From the NCBI GenBank assembly GCA_012797575.1, contig JAAZOW010000209.1, positions 1-5,441 of the forward strand: a stretch of 5,441 nucleotides of DNA, written 5' to 3'. How positions within the stretch are numbered: position 1 is the stretch's first letter; every line of letters starts with the position of its first letter. The translations under genes were made by a program, and so were the position numbers. Positions 1 through 5,228 of the stretch are shown in pieces. The stretch is from Methanomicrobiales archaeon (lineage in GTDB: Archaea; Halobacteriota; Methanomicrobia; Methanomicrobiales; Methanoculleaceae). The notes beneath the pieces are model-generated. The model made no database searches. It was not told the DNA's origin and saw only the letters and a program-made list of their open reading frames with translations.

Positions 1-77
1 ACGTCACTTGAGCCAACGGAGGTGCCCCAGGAGCGATTATTCAAAAACTCTTCCAGAAGGGCGATCGATTCGACCAA
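1..77 (-). CDS. Possible 5' end of a minus-strand gene (partial, doubtful)
   Basis: A minus-strand frame is open from 113 (just after a TGA at 116-114) to the left edge. Its translation reads GEWDRALHRTLVESIALLEE and continues with FLNNRSWGTSVGSSD. This has the balanced charge and amphipathic helix pattern of a real protein, unlike the Arg/Pro-rich shadow frames around it. No ATG or GTG is in frame; the only usual start is a TTG at 77. No ribosome binding site is visible before that TTG. It could be the N-terminus of a gene divergent from the DUF92 gene, a decayed remnant, or chance. No family is recognised. Confidence 0.2.
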   Translation of the reverse strand, partial: MVESIALLEEFLNNRSWGTSVGSSD

Positions 78-204
78 CGTCCGGTGCAGTGCGCGATCCC
101 ATTCTCCCTGTATTCAGGTCTGCAGGGTTTTTCTGCGTTCTAGGAGAAGGAGAGCCCGATCTCGATCCTAAAGGCTTTTTCCCTGTAGCACCAATGGTGT
201 AGGA
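1..204. other. Upstream region without a secure gene
   Basis: This 204-base stretch before the DUF92 gene holds no reading frame I can recognise. A plus-strand frame from a TTG at 8 to a TAG at 200-202 exists, but its product is rich in Arg, Pro and Ser and resembles no family. On the minus strand a frame is open from 113 down past the left edge (see the separate partial entry). An AT-enriched patch at about 168-180 (CTAAAGGCTTTTT) lies where a TATA box would sit for a leaderless start at 205, but it is a poor match. An 11-bp palindrome, CACCA-A-TGGTG, lies at 189-199 just before the start codon. Confidence 0.5.
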
Positions 205-1401
205 ATGACAAAGCCGTTGGGGTTGGTTCTGGCATCGGTGCTCACCTTCATCTTCATAGGTCTTGCCCCCCTGTTCCAACCGGCATGGCTGCTCTCATGT
301 CTTCTCATCCTCCTCTCGCTCGTCCTCTTCCTTATCCGGGATACCCGGTACGTGTCGCTCTCGATCATCGTGCTCGCCGCGCTCTACGGGATTGGCTGGC
401 TCTCGGTCTTCGTCTTCACCTGCACGCTCGGTATCGTTGTTATCGGGGAGCTGGCGTTCCGTCTCACGGAGGGGGAGCTGACATCCTACCTCTACCATCT
501 GGTTGCCACCATCGCTACGTCGCTTGCGGTGATGCTCTACCTCGGGTACAATGTACCGCTCGTCGTTGTGATGGGTGTGGTTGTCGCGGTGCTCCTCCGG
601 GCGATCCTCCGGGGCCGGGATGACGCCCTGATGATCGAGGCGCTGGGCGTAGCGATGACCATGTTCCTCTTTGAAGAGCTCAACTTTGAGGTCAACCTGG
701 CCATACTTGCTGCTGCGATGATCATGGCGTTCGGGTTTGGTTACACATCCTACCGACTCCGGGTTGCGGATGTAAGCGGCCTCTTCTCAGGGGCCATGAT
801 CGGGATCATCCTCATCGTCTTTGCGGATGTCCGGTGGTTCCTGGTCATGCTCACGTTCTTCATTATCGGTGCCGGGGCCACCCGGTACCGTCACGGGGAT
901 AAAGAGCGATTTGGGGTCGCGCAGGAGCACGGAGGCGTACGCGGTTACTTCAACGTCTTCGCAAACGGCCTTGTGGCAACCGGGGCAGCCATCCTCTACG
1001 GCATAACCGGACATCCGGCTTTCGTGGCACTCTTCATGGGAAGCGTCGCCTCTGCAGCCGCTGATACAGCGGCAAGCGAGATCGGGGTCACCGGGAAGAC
1101 GCCTTACCTGATCACGACCCTCCGACCGGTGCCCCGGGGGACGAACGGCGGCGTGACGCTCCGTGGCGAGGTGGCGGCCATCATCGCATCGATGATCGTC
1201 GCCGCCGCCGCCTGGCTGATGGGCGTTGCCGATCCCTGGATGGTCGGCGTCACGGTCATCGCTGGCTTCATCGGGACAAACGTCGATAGCCTCGTTGGCG
1301 CAACACTTGAGAACAGCGGCAAGATCGGGAATTCTGGAACAAACCTGGCTGCCACGTTCGTTGGCGGGGTCTCGGGTATGGTCCTCTACCTTCTGAGGTG
1401 A
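205..1401 (+). CDS. DUF92/TIGR00297 integral membrane protein (VTE6-like isoprenoid-phosphate kinase family)
   Basis: The product is a 398-residue polytopic membrane protein. Residues 1-220 are almost wholly hydrophobic, with about seven helices and short loops such as RDTR (45-48) and RGRDD (136-140). The C-terminal half carries the DUF92 signature: GATRYR (224-229), KERFGVAQEHGG (233-244), ADTAASEIG (286-294), RPVPRGTNGGVT (307-318), GTNVDSLVGATLE (357-369) and NSGTN (376-380). These polar, nearly invariant stretches between helices are probably the nucleotide and substrate site. The characterised plant and cyanobacterial relative, VTE6, phosphorylates phytyl phosphate to the diphosphate; an isoprenyl-phosphate kinase role in archaeal lipid salvage is inference. 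The ATG at 205 is the first start after an in-frame TAA at 169-171. There is no proper ribosome binding site (an AGGA abuts the ATG), so a leaderless message is possible. The gene stands alone and converges on the next gene, 66 bp away. Family assignment is firm; substrate is unknown. Confidence 0.9.
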   Translation: MTKPLGLVLASVLTFIFIGLAPLFQPAWLLSCLLILLSLVLFLIRDTRYVSLSIIVLAALYGIGWLSVFVFTCTLGIVVIGELAFRLTEGELTSYLYHLVATIATSLAVMLYLGYNVPLVVVMGVVVAVLLRAILRGRDDALMIEALGVAMTMFLFEELNFEVNLAILAAAMIMAFGFGYTSYRLRVADVSGLFSGAMIGIILIVFADVRWFLVMLTFFIIGAGATRYRHGDKERFGVAQEHGGVRGYFNVFANGLVATGAAILYGITGHPAFVALFMGSVASAAADTAASEIGVTGKTPYLITTLRPVPRGTNGGVTLRGEVAAIIASMIVAAAAWLMGVADPWMVGVTVIAGFIGTNVDSLVGATLENSGKIGNSGTNLAATFVGGVSGMVLYLLR

Positions 1402-1443
1402 GAGGGGCGTGCCCGGTGCAGCTGCCCGGGGCAAGAATAGTTT

Positions 1444-1470
1444 TGAGGGGGTGGAGGGTGTAACCCCTCA
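1444..1470. terminator. Inverted repeat between convergent genes, possible bidirectional terminator
   Basis: TGAGGGG (1444-1450) and CCCCTCA (1464-1470) form a perfect 7-bp stem around a 13-base loop. The repeat lies 42 bp after the stop of the DUF92 gene and contains the TGA stop codon of the convergent minus-strand gene. A smaller stem, CCCGG/CCGGG, lies just upstream near 1411-1430. On the minus strand the stem is followed by CAAAACTATTCTT, only moderately T-rich, so function as a terminator is inferred from position and symmetry, not from a clear oligo-T tract. Confidence 0.35.
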
Positions 1471-2298
1471 GTACTTATACCACCGACCCTTCTCGTCGTA
1501 TTCACCCTGCAGCGTATGCGCATTTACTGCGTGGCTGCGGAAGAAACTCACCTTATAGGCGTACATGAACGCCGAGAAGAGTACGACCACTACCGCTGTG
1601 ACGCCTGCGACGATCCACACCCCTTCTGTCCCGATGAACGCAAGGATGTCCTGAGGCATCAAGCCTTGGATCTCGGAGGGATCCATGCCGATGAGTGGCT
1701 CGAGTTTGTCTATGAGCAGCGTCGTCCAGATGAAGGAACCGGCGATCCAGAGCACCATGAAGACGACGATGTTTGTCAGATAAAAAAGGGTGGTGCGGCC
1801 GAGGTTATTCATGACAAACTCGATACTCCGCCGGATCGACTCAAAGACGTTCGTCCCTTCAAAGACTGCTACGGTGTCGTAGAAGAACGTGAAGAAGACT
1901 ATCGATACAAGTACCCCAAAGAGAAGCGGCGCTGCACCCGCGGCGACACTGCCGCCGAGGAGCGTGAGCGGGATGGCGAGCAGGAAGGCTGTCAGGAGGG
2001 TTGCAAAGAAGATGAGAAGCCCCGGGAGGAGTATCCTGAAGTAGTAGGTCTTCCCCGATTGCACGAAGGCATCCGCGGAGAACGCCTCATCCCTGACTGT
2101 GCCGTAGATCCCGCCGGCCAGGAATGGCACCACGAGGGAGAGCAAGAGCATCAGAGGTTGCGTGTAGAAAGCTCCCCCCGAGGTGGCGATGATGGTGGTT
2201 GCAAAGAGAGCAACGCCTGCAACTAGACCGACTGACCAGATGACGGGGTGCCGGAGGAGCCCGAGAGCACCCTTGAGTGACTCGAGGACCATACTCAC
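1468..2298 (-). CDS. Six-helix integral membrane protein of unknown function
   Basis: The product has 276 residues (274 if ATG 2292 is used). Hydrophobic segments lie at about 17-37, 46-66, 87-113, 120-146, 172-196 and 227-249. Between helices 4 and 5 is a charged amphipathic stretch, EGTNVFESIRRSIEFVMNN (147-165). The C-terminal tail is polar and ends GEYDEKGRWYKY. This layout of six helices, a conserved SIRRSIEF-type loop and a short charged tail resembles uncharacterised archaeal membrane families of the DUF7847 kind, which have no assigned reaction; that link is from memory and tentative. The GTG at 2298 overlaps the TGA of the upstream PK-domain gene as GTGA. An ATG six bases further in (2292) is preceded by GGTGA, which matches the archaeal anti-Shine-Dalgarno complement at suitable spacing, so it may be the true start. 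Either way the two genes look translationally coupled. No promoter of its own is seen. Confidence 0.85.
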   Translation of the reverse strand: MSMVLESLKGALGLLRHPVIWSVGLVAGVALFATTIIATSGGAFYTQPLMLLLSLVVPFLAGGIYGTVRDEAFSADAFVQSGKTYYFRILLPGLLIFFATLLTAFLLAIPLTLLGGSVAAGAAPLLFGVLVSIVFFTFFYDTVAVFEGTNVFESIRRSIEFVMNNLGRTTLFYLTNIVVFMVLWIAGSFIWTTLLIDKLEPLIGMDPSEIQGLMPQDILAFIGTEGVWIVAGVTAVVVVLFSAFMYAYKVSFFRSHAVNAHTLQGEYDEKGRWYKY

Positions 2299-2885
2299 CG
2301 ATCTCTCGGCATAGCGACGATCTCGCGCACCTGTAGATCGAAGAATGCCGCTGTATGCGCCGGGCGGATGACACAGACGGTATCGGCACCGCTGGCAGTG
2401 CCTCCCGCCGCGACCACCTCTTCATCGACGCCGATAGCGCCCTGATCCGTTGCGATGAGGACGCACTCCACCGCAACCTTCAGACCGATCGCAACGACGC
2501 GCCGCAACGCCTCAGCGATGGCTTCGGTGCGGGAACTGCCACCGAGCTTCGGTGAGCGGGTGAGCGCACGCTCAAGCCCGGAGAGCGCGTGCGTGCCGGT
2601 GACAATCTTCACTCCTTCCGCCAGGAGGGATGCGGCCACTTCCTCATCGAATTCCCATTCACCGGGCCTTGAGAAGCCGATCACGTGGGTGACGACGATC
2701 AGTTTGAGGTCCGTCCCCCTCATGGCATCCCGGAAGACAAGCGCTGTCCTGCCGCTGGTGCTCGCGACCACGATCTTGTTGATGCCAAGCTCCTGAGCCC
2801 GCTCGACAGCGAACCGGGCGGCGTCGGAGGTGTTCTCCGCGCCTGGGGCATCGAAGTAATAGGTACTTCTGGTTACGAATCCCAT
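2295..2885 (-). CDS. Stand-alone pyruvate kinase C-terminal (alpha/beta) domain protein
   Basis: The product is 196 residues from the ATG at 2885. It matches the free-standing form of the pyruvate kinase C-terminal domain (PK_C type, COG1751-like) found in archaea, without the catalytic TIM barrel. Visible landmarks are TYYFDAPGAENT (8-19), the beta strand NKIVVASTSGRTA (36-48), where STSGRTA corresponds to the phosphate-binding loop of the pyruvate kinase allosteric domain, LIVVTHVIGFSRPG (62-75), a central GVKIVTGTHALSG (91-103), and VECVLIATDQGAIG (139-152). The last block ends with SGADTVCVIRPA (165-176). It is probably a soluble small-molecule-binding protein; its ligand is unknown. An in-frame GTG at 2906 would add MRKQHEC, but family members start close to the TYYF strand. 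An AT-rich patch, ATTCAATTA (2909-2917), lies 27 bp before ATG 2885, fitting a short or leaderless message. The stop overlaps the next gene by 4 bp. Confidence 0.85.
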   Translation of the reverse strand: MGFVTRSTYYFDAPGAENTSDAARFAVERAQELGINKIVVASTSGRTALVFRDAMRGTDLKLIVVTHVIGFSRPGEWEFDEEVAASLLAEGVKIVTGTHALSGLERALTRSPKLGGSSRTEAIAEALRRVVAIGLKVAVECVLIATDQGAIGVDEEVVAAGGTASGADTVCVIRPAHTAAFFDLQVREIVAMPRDR

Positions 2886-2933
2886 GCACTCATGTTGTTT
2901 TCGCACCTAATTGAATCCCCCACCCGGGGTGAA

Positions 2934-2957
2934 CTCCTCGGGTCGGCGCCCGGGGAG
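2934..2957. other. GC-rich hairpin in the gap between two minus-strand genes
   Basis: CTCCTCGGG (2934-2942) pairs with CCCGGGGAG (2949-2957) around a 6-base loop. All nine pairs form in plus-strand RNA (one is a U-G wobble); minus-strand RNA has one A-C mismatch. It lies between the small membrane gene and the PK-domain gene. Near-copies of a motif, ATCCCCCACCC (2915-2925) and ATCCCCACCCC (2964-2974), flank it as direct repeats, and an 11-bp palindrome CACCC-G-GGGTG (2921-2931) adjoins it. It may attenuate read-through or bind a regulator; the function is inferred only. Confidence 0.3.
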
Positions 2958-2986
2958 ACCTGGATCCCCACCCCTTCTAGATCATC

Positions 2987-3439
2987 TCAACGGTGCCCGA
3001 AGAGTGGAAATATCGGCTTTAACAGGTCGCCCCCACTGCCGAGCGCCGTGAGCGAATACGTGCGCGTGAACTTCTGGTTGGCGGTATCTTCATAGGTGAC
3101 GACCGCCCTCGCCTCCGCCACCATGGACTCAAACTTGAATCTGGATGCCTCATCCGGTCCAAGCGACGCGATATCAAACTCGATATCAAACGGAACGATG
3201 ACAACATGGACATTTCGTGCTTCTGCTGTGCCTGTGTTGGTTATGATGACCTCCCGGGCATCTTCCGAGAGATCTGCGGCGATGAGCGTGTAGCTCCTGG
3301 TCTCCTCCATGATGTGGAACGTCATCAGAAGGATGAGTACGAAGACCAGTGGGATGAGAGCGAGGAAGACGTCGATAGCAAGTAACGCAAGCGTTATGAG
3401 GCCTCCTGCCGCCAGGATGATCTTCTGGTTCTTCTCCAT
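2987..3439 (-). CDS. Small membrane-anchored protein with a beta-rich domain, unknown function
   Basis: The 150-residue product starts MEKNQK, followed by two closely spaced hydrophobic helices at about 7-22 and 24-41, forming an N-terminal hairpin anchor. The rest, about 48-130, is beta-strand-rich with features of an Ig-like or CARDB-like fold: VIITNTGTAEARNVHVVIVP (64-83), then SLGPDEASRF (92-101) and ARAVVTYED (110-118). The wording 'NTG..EARNV' is typical of such modules in archaeal surface or membrane proteins, but I cannot assign a named family. The tail (131-150) is Gly- and Pro-containing and ends FPLFGHR. A 12-base tandem duplication encodes FDIEFDI (84-90). The ATG at 3439 sits about 28 bp from a TTATAA box on the same strand, so the message is probably leaderless; no ribosome binding site is seen. 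It is the first of three minus-strand genes; the next starts about 100 bp downstream. Confidence 0.75.
   Translation of the reverse strand: MEKNQKIILAAGGLITLALLAIDVFLALIPLVFVLILLMTFHIMEETRSYTLIAADLSEDAREVIITNTGTAEARNVHVVIVPFDIEFDIASLGPDEASRFKFESMVAEARAVVTYEDTANQKFTRTYSLTALGSGGDLLKPIFPLFGHR
3169..3192. repeat. 12-bp tandem duplication inside the small membrane protein gene
   Basis: CGATATCAAACT (3169-3180) is followed directly by CGATATCAAACG (3181-3192), 11 of 12 bases identical. The unit is a multiple of three and on the minus strand encodes FDI-E-FDI, so it lengthens one predicted beta strand region without breaking the frame. Confidence 0.7.
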
Positions 3440-3464
3440 ACTAAAAGAGTTGGTTCGCTGGAGA

Positions 3465-3470
3465 TTATAA
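3465..3470 (-). promoter_or_regulatory. TATA box for the minus-strand gene run
   Basis: The minus strand reads CTCTTATAATCTC here. The TTATAA core is centred about 28 bp before the ATG at 3439, the normal distance from an archaeal TATA box to the transcription start. This puts the start of the message at or next to the ATG, implying leaderless translation, in agreement with the missing ribosome binding site. Confidence 0.6.
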
Positions 3471-3512
3471 GAGTGGGTCTCTGGGCGGGGGTGATCCTCG
3501 CATGTATCCCCG

Positions 3513-3523
3513 GCCCTGAGGGC
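3513..3523. promoter_or_regulatory. 11-bp palindrome beside the serS promoter, possible operator
   Basis: GCCCT-G-AGGGC is a perfect 5-1-5 inverted repeat ending 9 bp before the serS TATA box and lying between the two divergent promoters. Its position would suit a regulator acting on serS or on both promoters. There is no second copy to support it, so chance is possible. Confidence 0.25.
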
Positions 3524-3532
3524 AACATGACC

Positions 3533-3540
3533 ATATTATA
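3533..3540 (+). promoter_or_regulatory. TATA box of serS
   Basis: ATATTATA stands out as AT-only in GC-rich surroundings. Counting about 27 bp from its centre gives a transcription start near 3563, a few bases before the ATG at 3570. This places the in-frame ATG at 3546 upstream of the message, which argues that 3570 is the real start codon. Confidence 0.65.
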
Positions 3541-3569
3541 CCGTCATGGCGAACCATTACAGAGAGAGT

Positions 3570-4847
3570 ATGCTTGAGCTGAAGTTCGTTCGTGCACACC
3601 CCGAGACCGTCAGGGCAGACCTCAATAAACGAGGAGATACCGAAAAACTGGCCTGGGTCGATGAGGTGCTGGAGATGGATCGGAGGGTACGGGAACTCAC
3701 CGTGATGATCGGAGATCTGCGCAACCGGAGAAATACCATATCCCGTGAGATAAACCGGGCGAAGAAGACTGGAGAAGATACTGCAACGCTTATTTCAGAG
3801 GCACGAGATCTTCCCGCACGGATCAGAGAGGTGGAGGCGGAACGCGATACCCTCACCGAAGCGGTCAGGTATCGCCTGATGCGGCTCCCAAACATCCTGC
3901 ACGAGAGTGTGCCCGTCGGTAAGGACGATACCGAGAATGTTGAGATCAAGCGGTGGGGTGAACCGCGCGTCCCGGCGTTTGATCTGGAGAATCATGGTGC
4001 GCTCGCCGTTGAGCATGGTTGGGCTGATTTCGAGCGCGCGACAAAGATCTCGGGCGCCGGGTTTTACTTCTTGAAGGGCAGGCTCGTTCTGCTCGATATG
4101 GCCCTTCAGCGGTTTGCGATGGATCTGCTTGCTGCGCGCGGATACACCCCGATGATCCCGCCGTACATGATGAACCGGGCCGCATACGAAGGGGTGACCG
4201 ATCTCGCTGACTTTGAGAACGTCATGTACAAGATCGAGGACGAGGATGCATACCTCATAGCGACGAGCGAGCATCCGATGGCCGCGATGTACTGCGACGA
4301 GATCTTTGAGGAAAAGGATCTCCCGCTCCGGTTTGCGGGCATAAGTCCGTGTTTCCGCCGCGAGATCGGGGCGCATGGGATCGATACGAAGGGGCTTTTC
4401 CGGGTTCACCAGTTTCACAAGGTGGAGCAGTTCATCTATGCCACGCCGGAACAATCCTGGGATCTCCACGAAGAGTTGTTGGCAAACGCTGAGGATATCT
4501 TCCAGCAGCTTGGCCTCCCCTACCGGGTCGTCTCGATCTGCACGGGTGATATCGGGACCGTCGCCGCGAAGAAGTACGATCTTGAGGTCTGGATGCCGCG
4601 CGAGGAGCGCTACCGCGAGGTGGTCTCATGCTCGAACTGCACGGCCTACCAGGCGGTTCGGCTGAACATCAGGGTGCGCGATCCTGTCGAGTTCACGAAG
4701 AAACGCTACGCGCATACCTTGAACAGCACCGCGATAGCAACATCGCGCACGATCCGGGCGATCCTCGAGAACTACCAGAACGAAGACGGTTCGGTCACGA
4801 TCCCAAAACCCCTGAGATCGTATCTCTACGGCGATGAGGTGCTGTAG
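3570..4847 (+). CDS. serS: Seryl-tRNA synthetase (common class II type)
   Basis: The enzyme attaches serine to tRNA-Ser, and to tRNA-Sec where present, via seryl-adenylate; it is a cytoplasmic homodimer. From ATG 3570 it has 425 residues, the usual length. It opens MLELKFVRAHPETV, the family N-terminus, followed by the long coiled-coil tRNA-binding arm (about 30-100, many Arg/Glu heptads). The class II core contains the serine-binding TSE (232-234), motif 2 CFRREIGAHG (261-270) with FRVHQFHKVEQF (277-288), KYDLEVWMP (335-343), SCSNCTAYQAVR (353-364) and motif 3 NSTAIATSRTIRAILENYQ (385-403). It is the common form, not the divergent methanogen-type SerRS with an idiosyncratic N-domain and zinc site. 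An ATG at 3546 would add MANHYRES, but that extension has no family counterpart and lies between the TATA box and the predicted transcription start, so it is rejected. The gene is monocistronic, divergent from the membrane gene upstream and convergent with the one downstream. Confidence 0.97.
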   Translation: MLELKFVRAHPETVRADLNKRGDTEKLAWVDEVLEMDRRVRELTVMIGDLRNRRNTISREINRAKKTGEDTATLISEARDLPARIREVEAERDTLTEAVRYRLMRLPNILHESVPVGKDDTENVEIKRWGEPRVPAFDLENHGALAVEHGWADFERATKISGAGFYFLKGRLVLLDMALQRFAMDLLAARGYTPMIPPYMMNRAAYEGVTDLADFENVMYKIEDEDAYLIATSEHPMAAMYCDEIFEEKDLPLRFAGISPCFRREIGAHGIDTKGLFRVHQFHKVEQFIYATPEQSWDLHEELLANAEDIFQQLGLPYRVVSICTGDIGTVAAKKYDLEVWMPREERYREVVSCSNCTAYQAVRLNIRVRDPVEFTKKRYAHTLNSTAIATSRTIRAILENYQNEDGSVTIPKPLRSYLYGDEVL

Positions 4848-4889
4848 GGCGCGGGATCTCCCGGGTGATTGATACTGTTCTTCGGGCGG

Positions 4890-4908
4890 GAAGGGGCAAA
4901 GCCCCTTC
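4890..4908. terminator. Strong hairpin between convergent genes, probable bidirectional terminator
   Basis: GAAGGGGC (4890-4897) and GCCCCTTC (4901-4908) form a perfect 8-bp stem with an AAA loop, 43 bp after the serS stop. The plus strand continues TCTCTGTCGT, moderately T-rich. A second inverted repeat, CGATCCC (4926-4932) / GGGATCG (4943-4949), overlaps the stop of the minus-strand gene. Position between two 3' ends supports a termination or 3'-end-protection role. Confidence 0.5.
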
Positions 4909-4938
4909 TCTGTCGTATGTGCCCGCGATCCCCCTATC

Positions 4939-5226
4939 TTACGGGATCGTCAGGACGACCCGCTCTTTCGTTACCTTCCCGGCGATGAAACGAGCAAGGA
5001 CGACGAGGGCTACCCCTGCGGCTGCGAGGATACCTTCCGTCGCCAGGGAGAGACCTGGTACAACACCCTGGAGCTCGACGATGAGGAAGATGAACCCAAG
5101 GATCTGGTTTTCTCGCATCCCGAGCGTGAGCTGTGCCGCGCCGATGGGACCGGTCGAGGTGATGACCCAGGCTGGGACGACGAATGCGAGGTGGAGGATG
5201 AGCAGAGGATCGACGGCGATCGGCAT
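4939..5226 (-). CDS. Short three-helix membrane protein, unknown function, possibly N-terminally truncated
   Basis: The 95-residue product has hydrophobic segments at about 7-24 (PLLILHLAFVVPAWVITS), 41-59 (QILGFIFLIVELQGVVPGL) and 62-82, and ends with a basic stretch GKVTKERVVLTIP. The repeated Gly/Pro and the buried Glu (51, 64) are notable, but I recognise no family. The ATG at 5226 is the only good start, with an in-frame TAA twelve bases upstream (5236-5238). There is no Shine-Dalgarno sequence before it (the bases read GTAACCGCAACGC), and no TATA-like patch near 5253, where a leaderless promoter would lie; that place is instead occupied by Orc1/Cdc6-like coding sequence on the other strand. 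The original N-terminus and promoter may therefore have been lost at the junction described there. Amino-acid composition and hydrophobic periodicity still favour a real gene or recent remnant. Confidence 0.6.
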   Translation of the reverse strand: MPIAVDPLLILHLAFVVPAWVITSTGPIGAAQLTLGMRENQILGFIFLIVELQGVVPGLSLATEGILAAAGVALVVLARFIAGKVTKERVVLTIP

Positions 5227-5228
5227 GC

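Noticed and set aside
194..202. Two-codon mini-frame ATG GTG TAG just before the DUF92 start
   Set aside because: An upstream-frame role is conceivable, but so short a frame arises easily by chance and, if the message is leaderless, it would not be transcribed.
787..1434. Long minus-strand open frame opposite the DUF92 gene
   Set aside because: Its product is rich in Asp, Arg, Pro, His and Cys with no recognisable fold, while the plus strand encodes a clear conserved membrane protein. It is an antisense shadow.
1516..2226. Plus-strand open frame opposite the six-helix membrane gene
   Set aside because: The translation is extremely rich in Glu, Asp, Arg and Cys, the typical mirror of a hydrophobic protein on the other strand.
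3546..3569. Earlier in-frame start of serS adding eight residues
   Set aside because: The extension has no family counterpart and lies between the TATA box and the predicted transcription start; family proteins begin at the MLELKF sequence.
3795..4469. Minus-strand open frame opposite serS
   Set aside because: It runs antisense to a firmly identified gene and shows no domain or plausible composition.
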